Below are positions 7,083 through 13,870 of a stretch of DNA of 14,155 nucleotides, one piece after another. The notes under the pieces are model-generated. The model saw only the letters and a list, made by a program, of their open reading frames with translations. It ran no database searches and had not been told where the DNA came from. The stretch's first letter is position 1. Every line of letters starts with the position of its first letter. The stretch covers positions 1-14,155 of the forward strand of contig JAISFT010000210.1 of assembly GCA_031263435.1 (NCBI GenBank), in the 5' to 3' direction. The DNA is from Treponema sp. (lineage in GTDB: Bacteria; Spirochaetota; Spirochaetia; Treponematales; Breznakiellaceae). A program made the position numbers and the translations under genes.

Positions 7083-8174
7083 CTAGATATCAATATATTC
7101 AAACACAAGGGCGTTGATTAGATTTAAGGATTTCCGGGGTACTTTTAGAAATTTAATGTGCATCACCGTGCCCGTCCGGTTCCGGTTGGTCCGCAGAACC
7201 TCTCCCAGGGCCGCGACACGCTGATTACCGGCGCTAAAATCTATCCGAAGCCGGATTCCGGCGGATACGGCGCCGGATATCTGGACGGAGCAGCCCCCGA
7301 CGGAAATATCCAGGACCCGGCCCACTATCTTTCGTTTGTCGACAACCATCTTCTGCTCATGCCTGCGGGTTCCGCTTTCCAGGTGGACCAGGCTGAATTC
7401 GGCGGGAATCATTATTTGCCGCCGGCGGAAGCGGCGCTGGGAGAGCCGTCTTATCGCGTTGGAATGGATAATCTGCAGAACCTGGCCTTCCCCCGGGGCC
7501 TTGGTGGTCCCGTAGACCGTGGAATTTACGGAAAAGCCGTTACTGGATTTGGTGAAAAAGGACAGGGTAATCTGTTTGTTCCGGCCGATGGGAATCAGAT
7601 CCCCCAGGGCGGTAACCGGGTTTTCTACCAGAAGATAGGCCCCCCGGGAGGATATGACGCGGATGGGGTAGTTGTCCTTGTCGATGATGAGGACCGCCGG
7701 GGTATTTTCCGGGATTACCCGGGTAGAATTGACCCCCACCCCCCCGCCGGTGGTGGATTCCAGGATGTTACGGGTGGAAAACAGCAGCGAAATTTTTTGC
7801 TGAATCTCCTCTTCGGGGCTGGTACTCCTGTCAATGGCGTTGTAGGCCTGCCTGAAGTACCGGTCCATCAGTGCCGGTGATTGGGTCATCCGTTCCGGGT
7901 CTGTGGCCCCGCCGCTCCTCAGGACGAAGGAAAGCATCTTGGACTGGGCGGAATCCAGGCCGATGGCATGGGAAAATCTACGGGCGGAGGAAGCGCCGCT
8001 GTGGCCTGGATGGGGCGCGCTGAAACTGGAATTGGAAATCCCCAGCCGTTTTTTTGAAAGGTTTATTATCACCAGAATGATGATGATGACCGCCAGTCCA
8101 ACGACAAAGTAGACCGCGTCCATAGGATTGGTCTCTTTGTAAAACCGCGGTAATTGCAATAAGTACGCGTGCAT
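7083..8174 (-). CDS. Membrane-anchored PilZ domain protein, predicted c-di-GMP receptor
   Basis: Single-pass membrane protein with a cytoplasmic C-terminal PilZ domain. With the start chosen here it has 363 aa: a transmembrane helix at about residues 19-39 (AVYFVVGLAVIIIILVIINL), a long linker region, then PilZ with both c-di-GMP motifs, the arginine cluster RRFRRR at about 247-252 and DISVGG at about 289-294. Possession of both motifs supports ligand binding. The frame is open for 34 more codons upstream, but ATG at 8174-8172 has a run of G (GGGGGGGGAA) directly before it and lies 10 bases after the preceding stop; a second ATG at 8123 is possible. Context with fliD and an HD-GYP gene suggests c-di-GMP control of the flagellar motor or cell envelope, by inference. 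Confidence 0.88.
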   Translation of the reverse strand: MHAYLLQLPRFYKETNPMDAVYFVVGLAVIIIILVIINLSKKRLGISNSSFSAPHPGHSGASSARRFSHAIGLDSAQSKMLSFVLRSGGATDPERMTQSPALMDRYFRQAYNAIDRSTSPEEEIQQKISLLFSTRNILESTTGGGVGVNSTRVIPENTPAVLIIDKDNYPIRVISSRGAYLLVENPVTALGDLIPIGRNKQITLSFFTKSSNGFSVNSTVYGTTKAPGEGQVLQIIHSNAIRRLSQRRFRRRQIMIPAEFSLVHLESGTRRHEQKMVVDKRKIVGRVLDISVGGCSVQISGAVSAGIRLRIDFSAGNQRVAALGEVLRTNRNRTGTVMHIKFLKVPRKSLNLINALVFEYIDI

Positions 8175-8184
8175 TTCCCCCCCG

Positions 8185-9006
8185 TTATGCCTTGATGGTG
8201 TCGTAAAATTGGAGCAGCCGGGGGGCCAGTTCGTATTCGGCCAAATCTCCCACAAGAACCGTATCCCGGTCTTCATAGGCCCGGATAAGGTCCTTAAGGG
8301 TAGAATCGAATTCCCCGATATAGTCCAATACCGGCATTCCCCCTACGGTTTTATTTTCGGGGAAAAAACCTTCGATTTTTAGCAAATTAAAGAGCCGGAT
8401 GAGCTTTTCCGTCAGTGTGGAGAAGAGTCCCATGGTTTCCGCTGCCCGGCGATCCTTGCCGGTTTGAATATCCAGCGGAAGGTCCTGGAGCCGCCGGACC
8501 AGGGCTTCCACCAGGGGCCCGGCGCCGCTCAGTTCCTGCCGGGGATTTTCCAGTTCCCGCAGCCGCTCTTCCAGCATACCCCGCAGTTCGCCGGGCGCGG
8601 GGCCTTCCCCCGCAAAGGCCCCCTCCGCCGCCGTCCATAGTTCCGGCATCTCGGATTTAAGGAACTGCGCCTCCGGCAGAACCGTCCATGCGGCCCGCAG
8701 GCCTTCCCGTTCAGCATAGGCCGATTCTTCCATCTCCCGGATCATGCCGTAAAGAGACACAATGGACTGGGCCGCATGTTCCGCCCAGGAAGCGGTTTCC
8801 AGATCCAGGGTTTCCACGCTTGAAAGATCCCGGCCAAAAAAACGATCCAGGGAAGCTTCGCCGATGGTTTCTCCGTTTACCCTGAGGCCGGAGAGCCGGT
8901 ATCCCGATCCGTGCAGCCAGTCTTCCAGGGCGGAAAGGACATCCCCCAGGGTCTTTTCGTGTTCAAGGGTAATATCCGTCTGTTTTCCGTTAATCGTGAT
9001 TTCCAT
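8185..9006 (-). CDS. 273-aa protein of unknown function downstream of fliD
   Basis: I do not recognise a named family. Residues 1-70 alternate short strands and a helix (MEITINGKQTDITLE, then TLGDVLSALEDWL, then LRVNGETIG, then VETLDLE), which looks like a beta-grasp (ubiquitin/ThiS-like) fold. The rest is helical, ending in an acidic conserved-looking motif DTVLVGDLAEYELAPRLL at about 248-265. No signal peptide or membrane segment, so cytoplasmic. It starts at ATG 9006-9004 with AGGAAA about 9 nt upstream and ends 10 bases before the PilZ start. It occupies the position where fliS (flagellin chaperone) often follows fliD, so a chaperone or assembly-factor role is possible but unproven. Confidence 0.82.
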   Translation of the reverse strand: MEITINGKQTDITLEHEKTLGDVLSALEDWLHGSGYRLSGLRVNGETIGEASLDRFFGRDLSSVETLDLETASWAEHAAQSIVSLYGMIREMEESAYAEREGLRAAWTVLPEAQFLKSEMPELWTAAEGAFAGEGPAPGELRGMLEERLRELENPRQELSGAGPLVEALVRRLQDLPLDIQTGKDRRAAETMGLFSTLTEKLIRLFNLLKIEGFFPENKTVGGMPVLDYIGEFDSTLKDLIRAYEDRDTVLVGDLAEYELAPRLLQFYDTIKA

Positions 9007-9065
9007 GGATCGTTTCCTGTTTAACCGCGGCAGCCAAAGAGCCGCGCCGAATTGATAGTTCCCGG

Positions 9066-11105
9066 CTACCTGTTGTTGTTGGTACTGTTTTGCCGGCTAA
9101 GATTATCCAGAGAGCTGGACATCTGCTCCATACGGCTGTAAGCCCCTTCCATCTGACCGTATTGCAGCTTAAGCTGCGCCTCCCGGGCGGCAAGCTGCCG
9201 GTCCATGGTCTCGATTCGCCGCCGATCCTGGCTGATTCGGGAATCAATGGTACCGGTTTTTAGGGTGATAAAGCCCCCGGATTCCACATAGGGCCGGGAA
9301 AGGTTTTCTATCGTATAGGCAAGTCCGGAATCGACAATCAAATCCCCGTCCGTATCGTAACCGAAAAGCTGTTGGATCATCGGCAGCCTGGTTTCCAGGG
9401 CAGCGTCCAGGACCTTCTCGTCGATCTCCAGATAACCCCGCAGCCGGGCGGGATCATAGCCCCCCCCCATGCCCGCCCGGCGGGCATCGGTGCTGATGCC
9501 GAACTGGGCCAGCAACGCGTAGTCCTGTTCCTCCCCGGAAACAGGGTAGGGTACGGTCGCGGCCCGCTGCAGGCTGTTCTTAAACTGGCTGAGAACGCTG
9601 TCCCCGGAAAAGACCCCCATCCGCGCCCGCAGGGCCTCCCGTTCATCGTTCGAAAGGTAGCTTAATTCGTCGATGATCCGGCTGTCGTTACGGGTAAGAA
9701 CGTTCATCTCTGCCATAAGCCGGTTGTAGTTTCCCACCAGGGTGATGATCGAGTCCTTGACTCCCTCCCGATCCGGTTCAACCCCCAGAGTCACGGGTCT
9801 TGTGGTAACTCCCCGGACATTCAGGGTAACTCCGGGGATAAGATCATCAATGGTATTGGTATCCCGCCGGATTTCGATTCCCTCCATCGTGATAATGGCA
9901 TCCTGGGCGGTGGAGATGGCGTTCCGGGGCCGGAAATCTCCCAGGACCTCCGGGTTAAAGAACTGTACATTGCGGATGGAAAGGTCCCGGTGGGTGTTTC
10001 TGTTGGTAATTTCCAGGGCAGTAACGGTCTTTCCCCTGCCGGCTTCTTCCAGGTTGTACTGGAAACTGGTAAAAGCCGCAGTATCGCTTACCGCGGGAAG
10101 CCTGACCTTGCTGCCGTCGGAGAAGACCAGACTGAGCATCGCCATATCGTCCACCCGCTGGGGCGGGGTGGGGGGAGTCCAGGGAGGCAGAGGGGTGGAA
10201 ACGGGATCGTTTTCAATCGTAATGCCCCCGTAATTGATATTTCCCGCGGGGGGTATCTGCGGCCCCGAAGGGGGCTGGGGATCCGCCCAGGATTCCTCCG
10301 GCAGAAGATCGGTCAGGGTTTCAAACTGAATGACCCAGGGACTGTCCGCGCGGACCCCCGGGTTTACCGGTATGGAAGCCGCCCCCCCTGCGTAAACCGA
10401 AAGGGTAGGGCTGTTAAGGTTGATGTACTGCCGGTCGGATAGATAGCCAAGGGTGTTTTCCGCAAAGGCAATTTCCCGGCGGGAATCGCTTATCCGTTCC
10501 GCCATACCGGTGCTGTAGGCCAGCCTTTCCGCATCCCCGCTGAAGCCAAGGCGGTTCTGCGCCCCGGTAACCTTGGATTCGATAAGCAGGGCCCGGCTTC
10601 CCCGTTCCACCGCGATAAGGCTGGAACCCAGCCTGCCCTGACCCCGGCGGTTAATCAGATCGGAAAAATCCTTCAGGGTCCCGCCCCGGAATTCAAAGGA
10701 AATTTCGTCCTGGCCAACGGAAAAGGTATAGGTCCCCGGCTCAACCCGGAAAGAATCTTCCAGGGGCCGGGAGAGGAAACGGTCCGCCTGGGCAACCTGC
10801 GCCACCGTAAAGCGGTAGTCCCGCTCGACCGCCTCGCGGGTAACGCTGGCGGTGATGCTTTGTTCATCGGCGGAACGGGCAATCCGTTCGGTAAAAGGAT
10901 TTTGAAAGGAATAAAGAGAACGGGCGCCTTCCCGCAGGGTGGAGATCTTCCGGCCTATTTCCTGCCAGTACCCCTTCTGGGTCTCCATCTGTTCGATATT
11001 CCGCTCGGTCCGGTCCCTGGGAAGCCGTTCAACCGACATGAGTCCTTCGACCATCTCGTCGGTATTGAAGCGGCTCCTTATTCCCGGTACGTAAATATCG
11101 GACAT
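9066..11105 (-). CDS. fliD: Flagellar filament cap protein FliD (hook-associated protein 2)
   Basis: Forms the cap under which flagellin subunits fold at the filament tip. The N-terminus (MSDIYVPGIRSRFNTDEMVE, then EGLMSVERLPRDR) and its following helix match FliD domain D0. The C-terminus (about 625-679) is a long coiled coil, RISQDRRRIETMDRQLAARE onward. Two inserts stand out: a proline-rich stretch at about residues 269-318 (PQPPSGPQIPP ... PLPPWTPPTPPQ) and a DxDxD loop at 584-592 (DTDGDLIVD). At 679 aa it is long against many bacteria but, as I recall, near the spirochaete norm. ATG at 11105-11103 has only a weak AGGG upstream. It follows flaG by 39 bases, and the cluster continues without an obvious terminator. 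Confidence 0.96.
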   Translation of the reverse strand: MSDIYVPGIRSRFNTDEMVEGLMSVERLPRDRTERNIEQMETQKGYWQEIGRKISTLREGARSLYSFQNPFTERIARSADEQSITASVTREAVERDYRFTVAQVAQADRFLSRPLEDSFRVEPGTYTFSVGQDEISFEFRGGTLKDFSDLINRRGQGRLGSSLIAVERGSRALLIESKVTGAQNRLGFSGDAERLAYSTGMAERISDSRREIAFAENTLGYLSDRQYINLNSPTLSVYAGGAASIPVNPGVRADSPWVIQFETLTDLLPEESWADPQPPSGPQIPPAGNINYGGITIENDPVSTPLPPWTPPTPPQRVDDMAMLSLVFSDGSKVRLPAVSDTAAFTSFQYNLEEAGRGKTVTALEITNRNTHRDLSIRNVQFFNPEVLGDFRPRNAISTAQDAIITMEGIEIRRDTNTIDDLIPGVTLNVRGVTTRPVTLGVEPDREGVKDSIITLVGNYNRLMAEMNVLTRNDSRIIDELSYLSNDEREALRARMGVFSGDSVLSQFKNSLQRAATVPYPVSGEEQDYALLAQFGISTDARRAGMGGGYDPARLRGYLEIDEKVLDAALETRLPMIQQLFGYDTDGDLIVDSGLAYTIENLSRPYVESGGFITLKTGTIDSRISQDRRRIETMDRQLAAREAQLKLQYGQMEGAYSRMEQMSSSLDNLSRQNSTNNNR

Positions 11106-11144
11106 ATCAACCCTAATCCCCTATACGTGCAGCCGAGAGGAGCC

Positions 11145-11522
11145 CTATACAGTTTCGTCAAACAAAAAACCGATGGTCTCCTCTATTCTGGAGTGCAGCC
11201 GCTGAAGCTCCTCAGGCGGGAGCACCTTGATCACCTTATCGGTTGTCCTGTCGATGACCTTGATGCTGATTTCGTTGGATGTATGATCTACAACAAACTG
11301 GAGTCTGCGGTTAAATGAAAGGCCGACCTGCTCAAGACTCTTGGCAATGTCGTGCAGTTCCCTGGTTTGGCCGGCCGGCGGCTTTGCGGCGGCGGCATTT
11401 TCCACAGCCCGGGCAGATCCCCGGCCGCCAAAAATAGCCTGGGCGCGATTTCTGGAAGCATCGGAGACAGGATCTCCGGGCATACCATAAACTCTGCCCC
11501 CCGAATCGACAATACTTATCAT
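11145..11522 (-). CDS. flaG: FlaG-family flagellar protein
   Basis: FlaG proteins are small and commonly sit before fliD; in other bacteria loss changes filament length, but the mechanism is unclear. The C-terminal part is the diagnostic FlaG domain: LSFNRRLQFVVDHTSNEISI, then KVIDRTTDKVIKVLPPEELQ. The N-terminal half is low-complexity and probably disordered. The frame is open further up, but ATG at 11522-11520 is chosen because GGAGG (complement of 11528-11532) lies 5 nt before it; this gives 125 aa. The leader carries a 7-bp hairpin with an AUGGAU loop 24 nt from the SD, a candidate CsrA site, and a terminator further upstream separates it from flaB. Confidence 0.93.
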   Translation of the reverse strand: MISIVDSGGRVYGMPGDPVSDASRNRAQAIFGGRGSARAVENAAAAKPPAGQTRELHDIAKSLEQVGLSFNRRLQFVVDHTSNEISIKVIDRTTDKVIKVLPPEELQRLHSRIEETIGFLFDETV

Positions 11523-11527
11523 GGTAA

Positions 11528-11565
11528 CCTCCATGTATATTACCATTCTGTCATCCATGACAGAA
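11528..11565 (-). promoter_or_regulatory. Candidate two-site CsrA target in the flaG leader
   Basis: On the transcript, UUCUGUC (complement of 11559-11565) pairs perfectly with GACAGAA (11546-11552), leaving the six-base loop AUGGAU. The loop GGA (11554-11556) is 24 nt upstream of the GGA in the SD AUGGAGG (11528-11534). GGA in a hairpin loop plus GGA in the SD is the established CsrA repression geometry. CAUGGAUG differs from the published SELEX core CARGGAUG at one base. Control of flaG would also reach fliD if the two are translated from one transcript. Confidence 0.6.
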
Positions 11566-11572
11566 ATTCAAT

Positions 11573-11609
11573 ACAAAATAAGATAGGGAAGAGCGCGAAC
11601 TTCCCTATC
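11573..11609 (-). terminator. Intrinsic terminator between flaB and flaG
   Basis: GATAGGGAAG (11582-11591) and CTTCCCTATC (11600-11609) make a perfect 10-bp stem with an 8-base loop. On the minus strand it is followed by TTATTTTGT (complement of 11573-11581). It lies about 120 nt downstream of the flaB stop and separates highly expressed flagellin from flaG-fliD. No clear promoter is visible between it and flaG, so partial read-through may feed the downstream genes. Confidence 0.85.
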
Positions 11610-11728
11610 CCGGGGATTCAAAAGACAACGTCCAGAAGCCTCTTATAACCCCTTAATTACTCATCATTGCCCCAATCTTGAGGACAAGCGGTAAACCCCC
11701 TCCAGATGCCCGGTGGGTCTGTTCACCC

Positions 11729-12583
11729 CTAGCCTAAAAGCTGAAGCACCGACTGGGTCTGCACATTGGCCTGGGCCAGCATGGCAGTTCCCGCCTGGGA
11801 AAGGATAGAATCCCTGGAAAAATTGACCACCTCGGAAGCCATGTCTACGTCCCGGATCCGGGATTCGGCGGCCTGCAGGTTTTCGGCGGCAATCGCCACC
11901 CCCTGAGCTGCCATTTCGAACCGGTTCTGATAGGCCCCAAGATCAGCCCGCTGTTTGGATACATACCGCAGGGCATTATCCACCGTACCGATAGCCATGT
12001 TGGCATCTTCCGGCGAAGCAATGTTGATGAACCCTTCCTCTCCCTGAGCGTCCTGTAAGCCAAGCGCCGTGGCGGTCATGTTACCAATAAAGACCTGTTC
12101 GTTCTGGTCCATATTGGCCCCCACCTGCAGCAGCATGGTTCTGGTCCCTTCCTCACCCCTGGCGAAAGCCCCGGTCAGAAGATTCATTCCGTTAAATTGA
12201 GCGTGGCTCGCAATACGGTTAACTTCATCGACCAACTGGGACACTTCCACCTGGATCTGCAGCCGGTCCTCATCGGTATAAATTCCGTTGGCGGACTGAA
12301 CCGACAGTTCCCGGAGGCGGTGCAGGATATCCTGGGTCTCCTGAAGGTAGCCTTCAGTAGTCTGGATAAACGATACGCCGTTCTGGATATTGCGCTCTGC
12401 CTGATTAAGGCCCCGGATCTGGCTCCGCATTTTCTCGGATACCGCAAGTCCGGAGGCGTCATCTCCGGCGCGGTTGATCCGCAGACCGGATGAGAGCTTT
12501 TCAATTTCCTTGCTTACTGCGCCCTGGGTTACCCCAAGGCCGCGGTTGGCAAACATGGCGCTCATGTTGTGGTTTATAATCAT
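11729..12583 (-). CDS. flaB: Flagellin FlaB (second copy), filament core protein
   Basis: Core subunit of the periplasmic filament. Starts [17 protein letters not shown], the spirochaete FlaB signature, and contains the conserved D1/D0 parts ([35 protein letters not shown]) and the C-terminal helix [20 protein letters not shown] followed by VLQLLG. At 284 aa it lacks outer D2/D3 domains, as FlaB does. The first ~130 residues are nearly the same as in the upstream copy, while the middle (about 145-185) diverges. ATG at 12583-12581 has AAGGAGG 7 nt upstream. Its leader contains a 9-bp hairpin with loop AUGGAC. Which of FlaB1/2/3 it corresponds to cannot be decided here. Confidence 0.97.
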   Translation of the reverse strand: MIINHNMSAMFANRGLGVTQGAVSKEIEKLSSGLRINRAGDDASGLAVSEKMRSQIRGLNQAERNIQNGVSFIQTTEGYLQETQDILHRLRELSVQSANGIYTDEDRLQIQVEVSQLVDEVNRIASHAQFNGMNLLTGAFARGEEGTRTMLLQVGANMDQNEQVFIGNMTATALGLQDAQGEEGFINIASPEDANMAIGTVDNALRYVSKQRADLGAYQNRFEMAAQGVAIAAENLQAAESRIRDVDMASEVVNFSRDSILSQAGTAMLAQANVQTQSVLQLLG

Positions 12584-12590
12584 ATATTAC

Positions 12591-12633
12591 CCTCCTTGCA
12601 TCTTATTAACCCCAGGCTGTCCATAGCCCGGGG
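12591..12633 (-). promoter_or_regulatory. Candidate two-site CsrA target in the second flaB leader
   Basis: On the transcript, CCCCGGGCU (complement of 12625-12633) pairs with AGCCUGGGG (12610-12618): eight Watson-Crick pairs and one G-U. The six-base loop is AUGGAC. The loop GGA (12620-12622) is 27 nt upstream of the GGA in the SD CAAGGAGG (12591-12597). The G-U pair is favourable only in the minus-strand RNA (the plus strand would have A-C), which supports selection on this strand. Confidence 0.62.
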
Positions 12634-12704
12634 CCGCTCCGCACGAATGAACACGCAGGGGACAGCTTCGCGCCGCTCTCACCCCTTATGTCCCTACGGG
12701 GCGA

Positions 12705-12817
12705 AACATCTTTCTAGCCCTCCGGGCTTGTTATGCGTAAAGCGCATTCTATGCGCAGAGCGCAGCAAAGCCCCGCGGGGAGGGAACCCCGTTTTGCGGG
12801 CTCCGTAAAAAGATGTT
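12705..12817. repeat. Cluster of small hairpins bounded by an inverted repeat (REP/MITE-like)
   Basis: AACATCTTT (12705-12713) and AAAGATGTT (12809-12817) are exact inverted repeats 113 bp end to end. Between them are at least five small palindromes: AGCCC/GGGCT (12716-12728), ATGCG/CGCAT (12733-12747), TGCGC/GCGCA (12752-12764), CCCCGCGGGG (12771-12780) and CCCG/CGGG (12788-12800). No transposase. The arrangement suggests a dispersed structured repeat, but only one copy is in the window, so repetition in the genome is inference. Confidence 0.55.
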
Positions 12818-12832
12818 CCGCGCCGCCGTACC

Positions 12833-12860
12833 GTTTTAGGCGCAGGAAGGTGTTTGTCAA
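12833..12860 (-). promoter_or_regulatory. Sigma-70-like promoter candidate for the second flaB
   Basis: On the minus strand TTGACA (complement of 12855-12860) is a perfect -35 box, followed after 16 bp by TAAAAC (complement of 12833-12838), a 4/6 match to the -10 consensus. If used, it would give the second flaB a leader of about 240 nt containing the hairpin cluster and the CsrA-type hairpin. No sigma-28-like site was seen in this gap, unlike the first flaB. Confidence 0.4.
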
Positions 12861-12949
12861 AGATCCCTGGCGGCATCTGCCGGTAAAAGCCGGCGGATGT
12901 CCCGATCAGGCAGGGTCAGGACCCCGCCAAACCACCACAAGGAATCCCC

Positions 12950-12975
12950 AATTCCCGGCCCTTGGACCGGGAATT
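12950..12975 (-). terminator. Strong hairpin after the first flaB (weak or non-canonical terminator)
   Basis: AATTCCCGG (12950-12958) and CCGGGAATT (12967-12975) form a perfect 9-bp stem with an 8-base loop, 33 bases past the flaB stop. On the minus strand the U-run lies before rather than after the stem (it is followed by GGGGATT), so it is not a classical intrinsic terminator. It may stabilise the flaB mRNA 3' end or allow partial read-through. Confidence 0.45.
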
Positions 12976-13007
12976 AAAAGATCCCATTTCAGAATCAGTA
13001 TACTACG

Positions 13008-13868
13008 TTACTGGAGAAGCTGCAAGACGGAAGATGTCCGCTGGTTGGCCTGGGCCAGCATGGCAGTCCCCGCCTGGCTGAGGATCTGATCCCGGGTGTA
13101 CTGGACCATCATGTTGGCCATATTGGTGTCCCGGATCCGGGATTCGGAGGCCTGCAAGTTCTCCGCCCCAATATCCAGCCCTACAATGGCGTGTTCCATC
13201 CGGTTCTGATAGGCCCCCAGATCGGCCCGCTGCTTGCTTACCTGCTGGAGCGCGGCGTCCAGGGTACCGATGGCCCGGTTTGCGTCTTCGGGAGTACCCA
13301 GACTGAGCAGATTATCCTCCTGCGGGTCCCCAAGCCCCAGAGCCCTGCTGGTCATGGTGCCGATGAACACCTGTTCCCGCTGGTCCATATTTGCGCCGAT
13401 ATGGAACCACATGGAGGCGGTAACCACGTTTTCCCCCATCAGCCGGGCAAAACGGCCGGTAAGCAGGTTCATCCCGTTGAATTGGGCATGACTGGCTATC
13501 CGGTCAATTTCGTCGACCAGTTGGGAAACCTCCACCTGGATCATCATCCGGTCCTCGTTGGTGTAGATCCCGTTGGCGGACTGAACTGCCAGTTCCCGGA
13601 CCCGCTGAAGAATGTCCTGGGTCTCCTGAAGGTAGCCCTCGGTAGTCTGAATAAAGGAAATACCGTTGGCGGCGTTCGCTGAAGCCTGGTTAAGGCCCCG
13701 GATCTGACTCCTCATCTTTTCGGATACCGCCAGCCCCGAAGCATCGTCCCCCGCCCGGTTGATACGCAGGCCGGAAGAAAGCTTTTCCATCTCTTTGGTA
13801 AGGCTGTTCTGGGTAACTTTGAGGGATCGATCCGCAAACATGGCGGACAGATTGTGATTGATGATCAT
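13008..13868 (-). CDS. flaB: Flagellin FlaB (first copy), filament core protein
   Basis: Core subunit of the periplasmic filament, 286 aa. It shows the FlaB N-terminus [20 protein letters not shown], the block [20 protein letters not shown], the stretch [20 protein letters not shown] (the equivalent region carries O-glycans in T. denticola, as I recall) and the C-terminal helix [20 protein letters not shown] then LQLLQ. The middle differs from the second copy (for example [20 protein letters not shown]). ATG at 13868-13866 has AAGGAGG 5 nt upstream. It has its own sigma-28-like promoter and the best CsrA-type leader hairpins of the window, so it is probably strongly expressed and post-transcriptionally controlled. 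Confidence 0.97.
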   Translation of the reverse strand: MIINHNLSAMFADRSLKVTQNSLTKEMEKLSSGLRINRAGDDASGLAVSEKMRSQIRGLNQASANAANGISFIQTTEGYLQETQDILQRVRELAVQSANGIYTNEDRMMIQVEVSQLVDEIDRIASHAQFNGMNLLTGRFARLMGENVVTASMWFHIGANMDQREQVFIGTMTSRALGLGDPQEDNLLSLGTPEDANRAIGTLDAALQQVSKQRADLGAYQNRMEHAIVGLDIGAENLQASESRIRDTNMANMMVQYTRDQILSQAGTAMLAQANQRTSSVLQLLQ

Positions 13869-13870
13869 GT

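Larger units (their letters stand above)
12584..13007. other. 424-bp gap between the two flagellin genes
   Basis: No convincing gene. From the upstream flaB end it holds: a strong inverted repeat (12950-12975), a small GCCGG/CCGGC hairpin (12879-12894), a sigma-70-like promoter candidate (12833-12860), a cluster of small GC-rich hairpins within a 9-bp inverted repeat (12705-12817), then the leader of the second flaB. Open frames on both strands here are short and look like by-products of the hairpins. Confidence 0.7.

Noticed and set aside
9026..9046. Hairpin CGCGGC/GCCGCG between fliD and the 273-aa gene as a terminator
   Set aside because: It is followed by GTTAAACAGG without a U-run, and the downstream gene is closely packed; read-through is more likely.
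12771..12780. CRISPR-like or phage attachment signal in the palindrome cluster
   Set aside because: The palindromes differ in sequence and spacing, there are no regular spacers, and no integrase or cas gene is in the window.
12569..12808. A 79-codon plus-strand frame in the flaB-flaB gap
   Set aside because: It begins inside the second flaB antisense and runs through the hairpin cluster; composition follows the palindromes and no SD is seen.
12694..12876. A 60-codon minus-strand frame in the same gap
   Set aside because: It overlaps the palindromes and the predicted promoter, lacks a convincing SD and looks non-coding.
12950..12975. Classical intrinsic terminator for the first flaB
   Set aside because: The stem is strong but no U-run follows it on the minus strand, so I list it only as a weak or non-canonical terminator.
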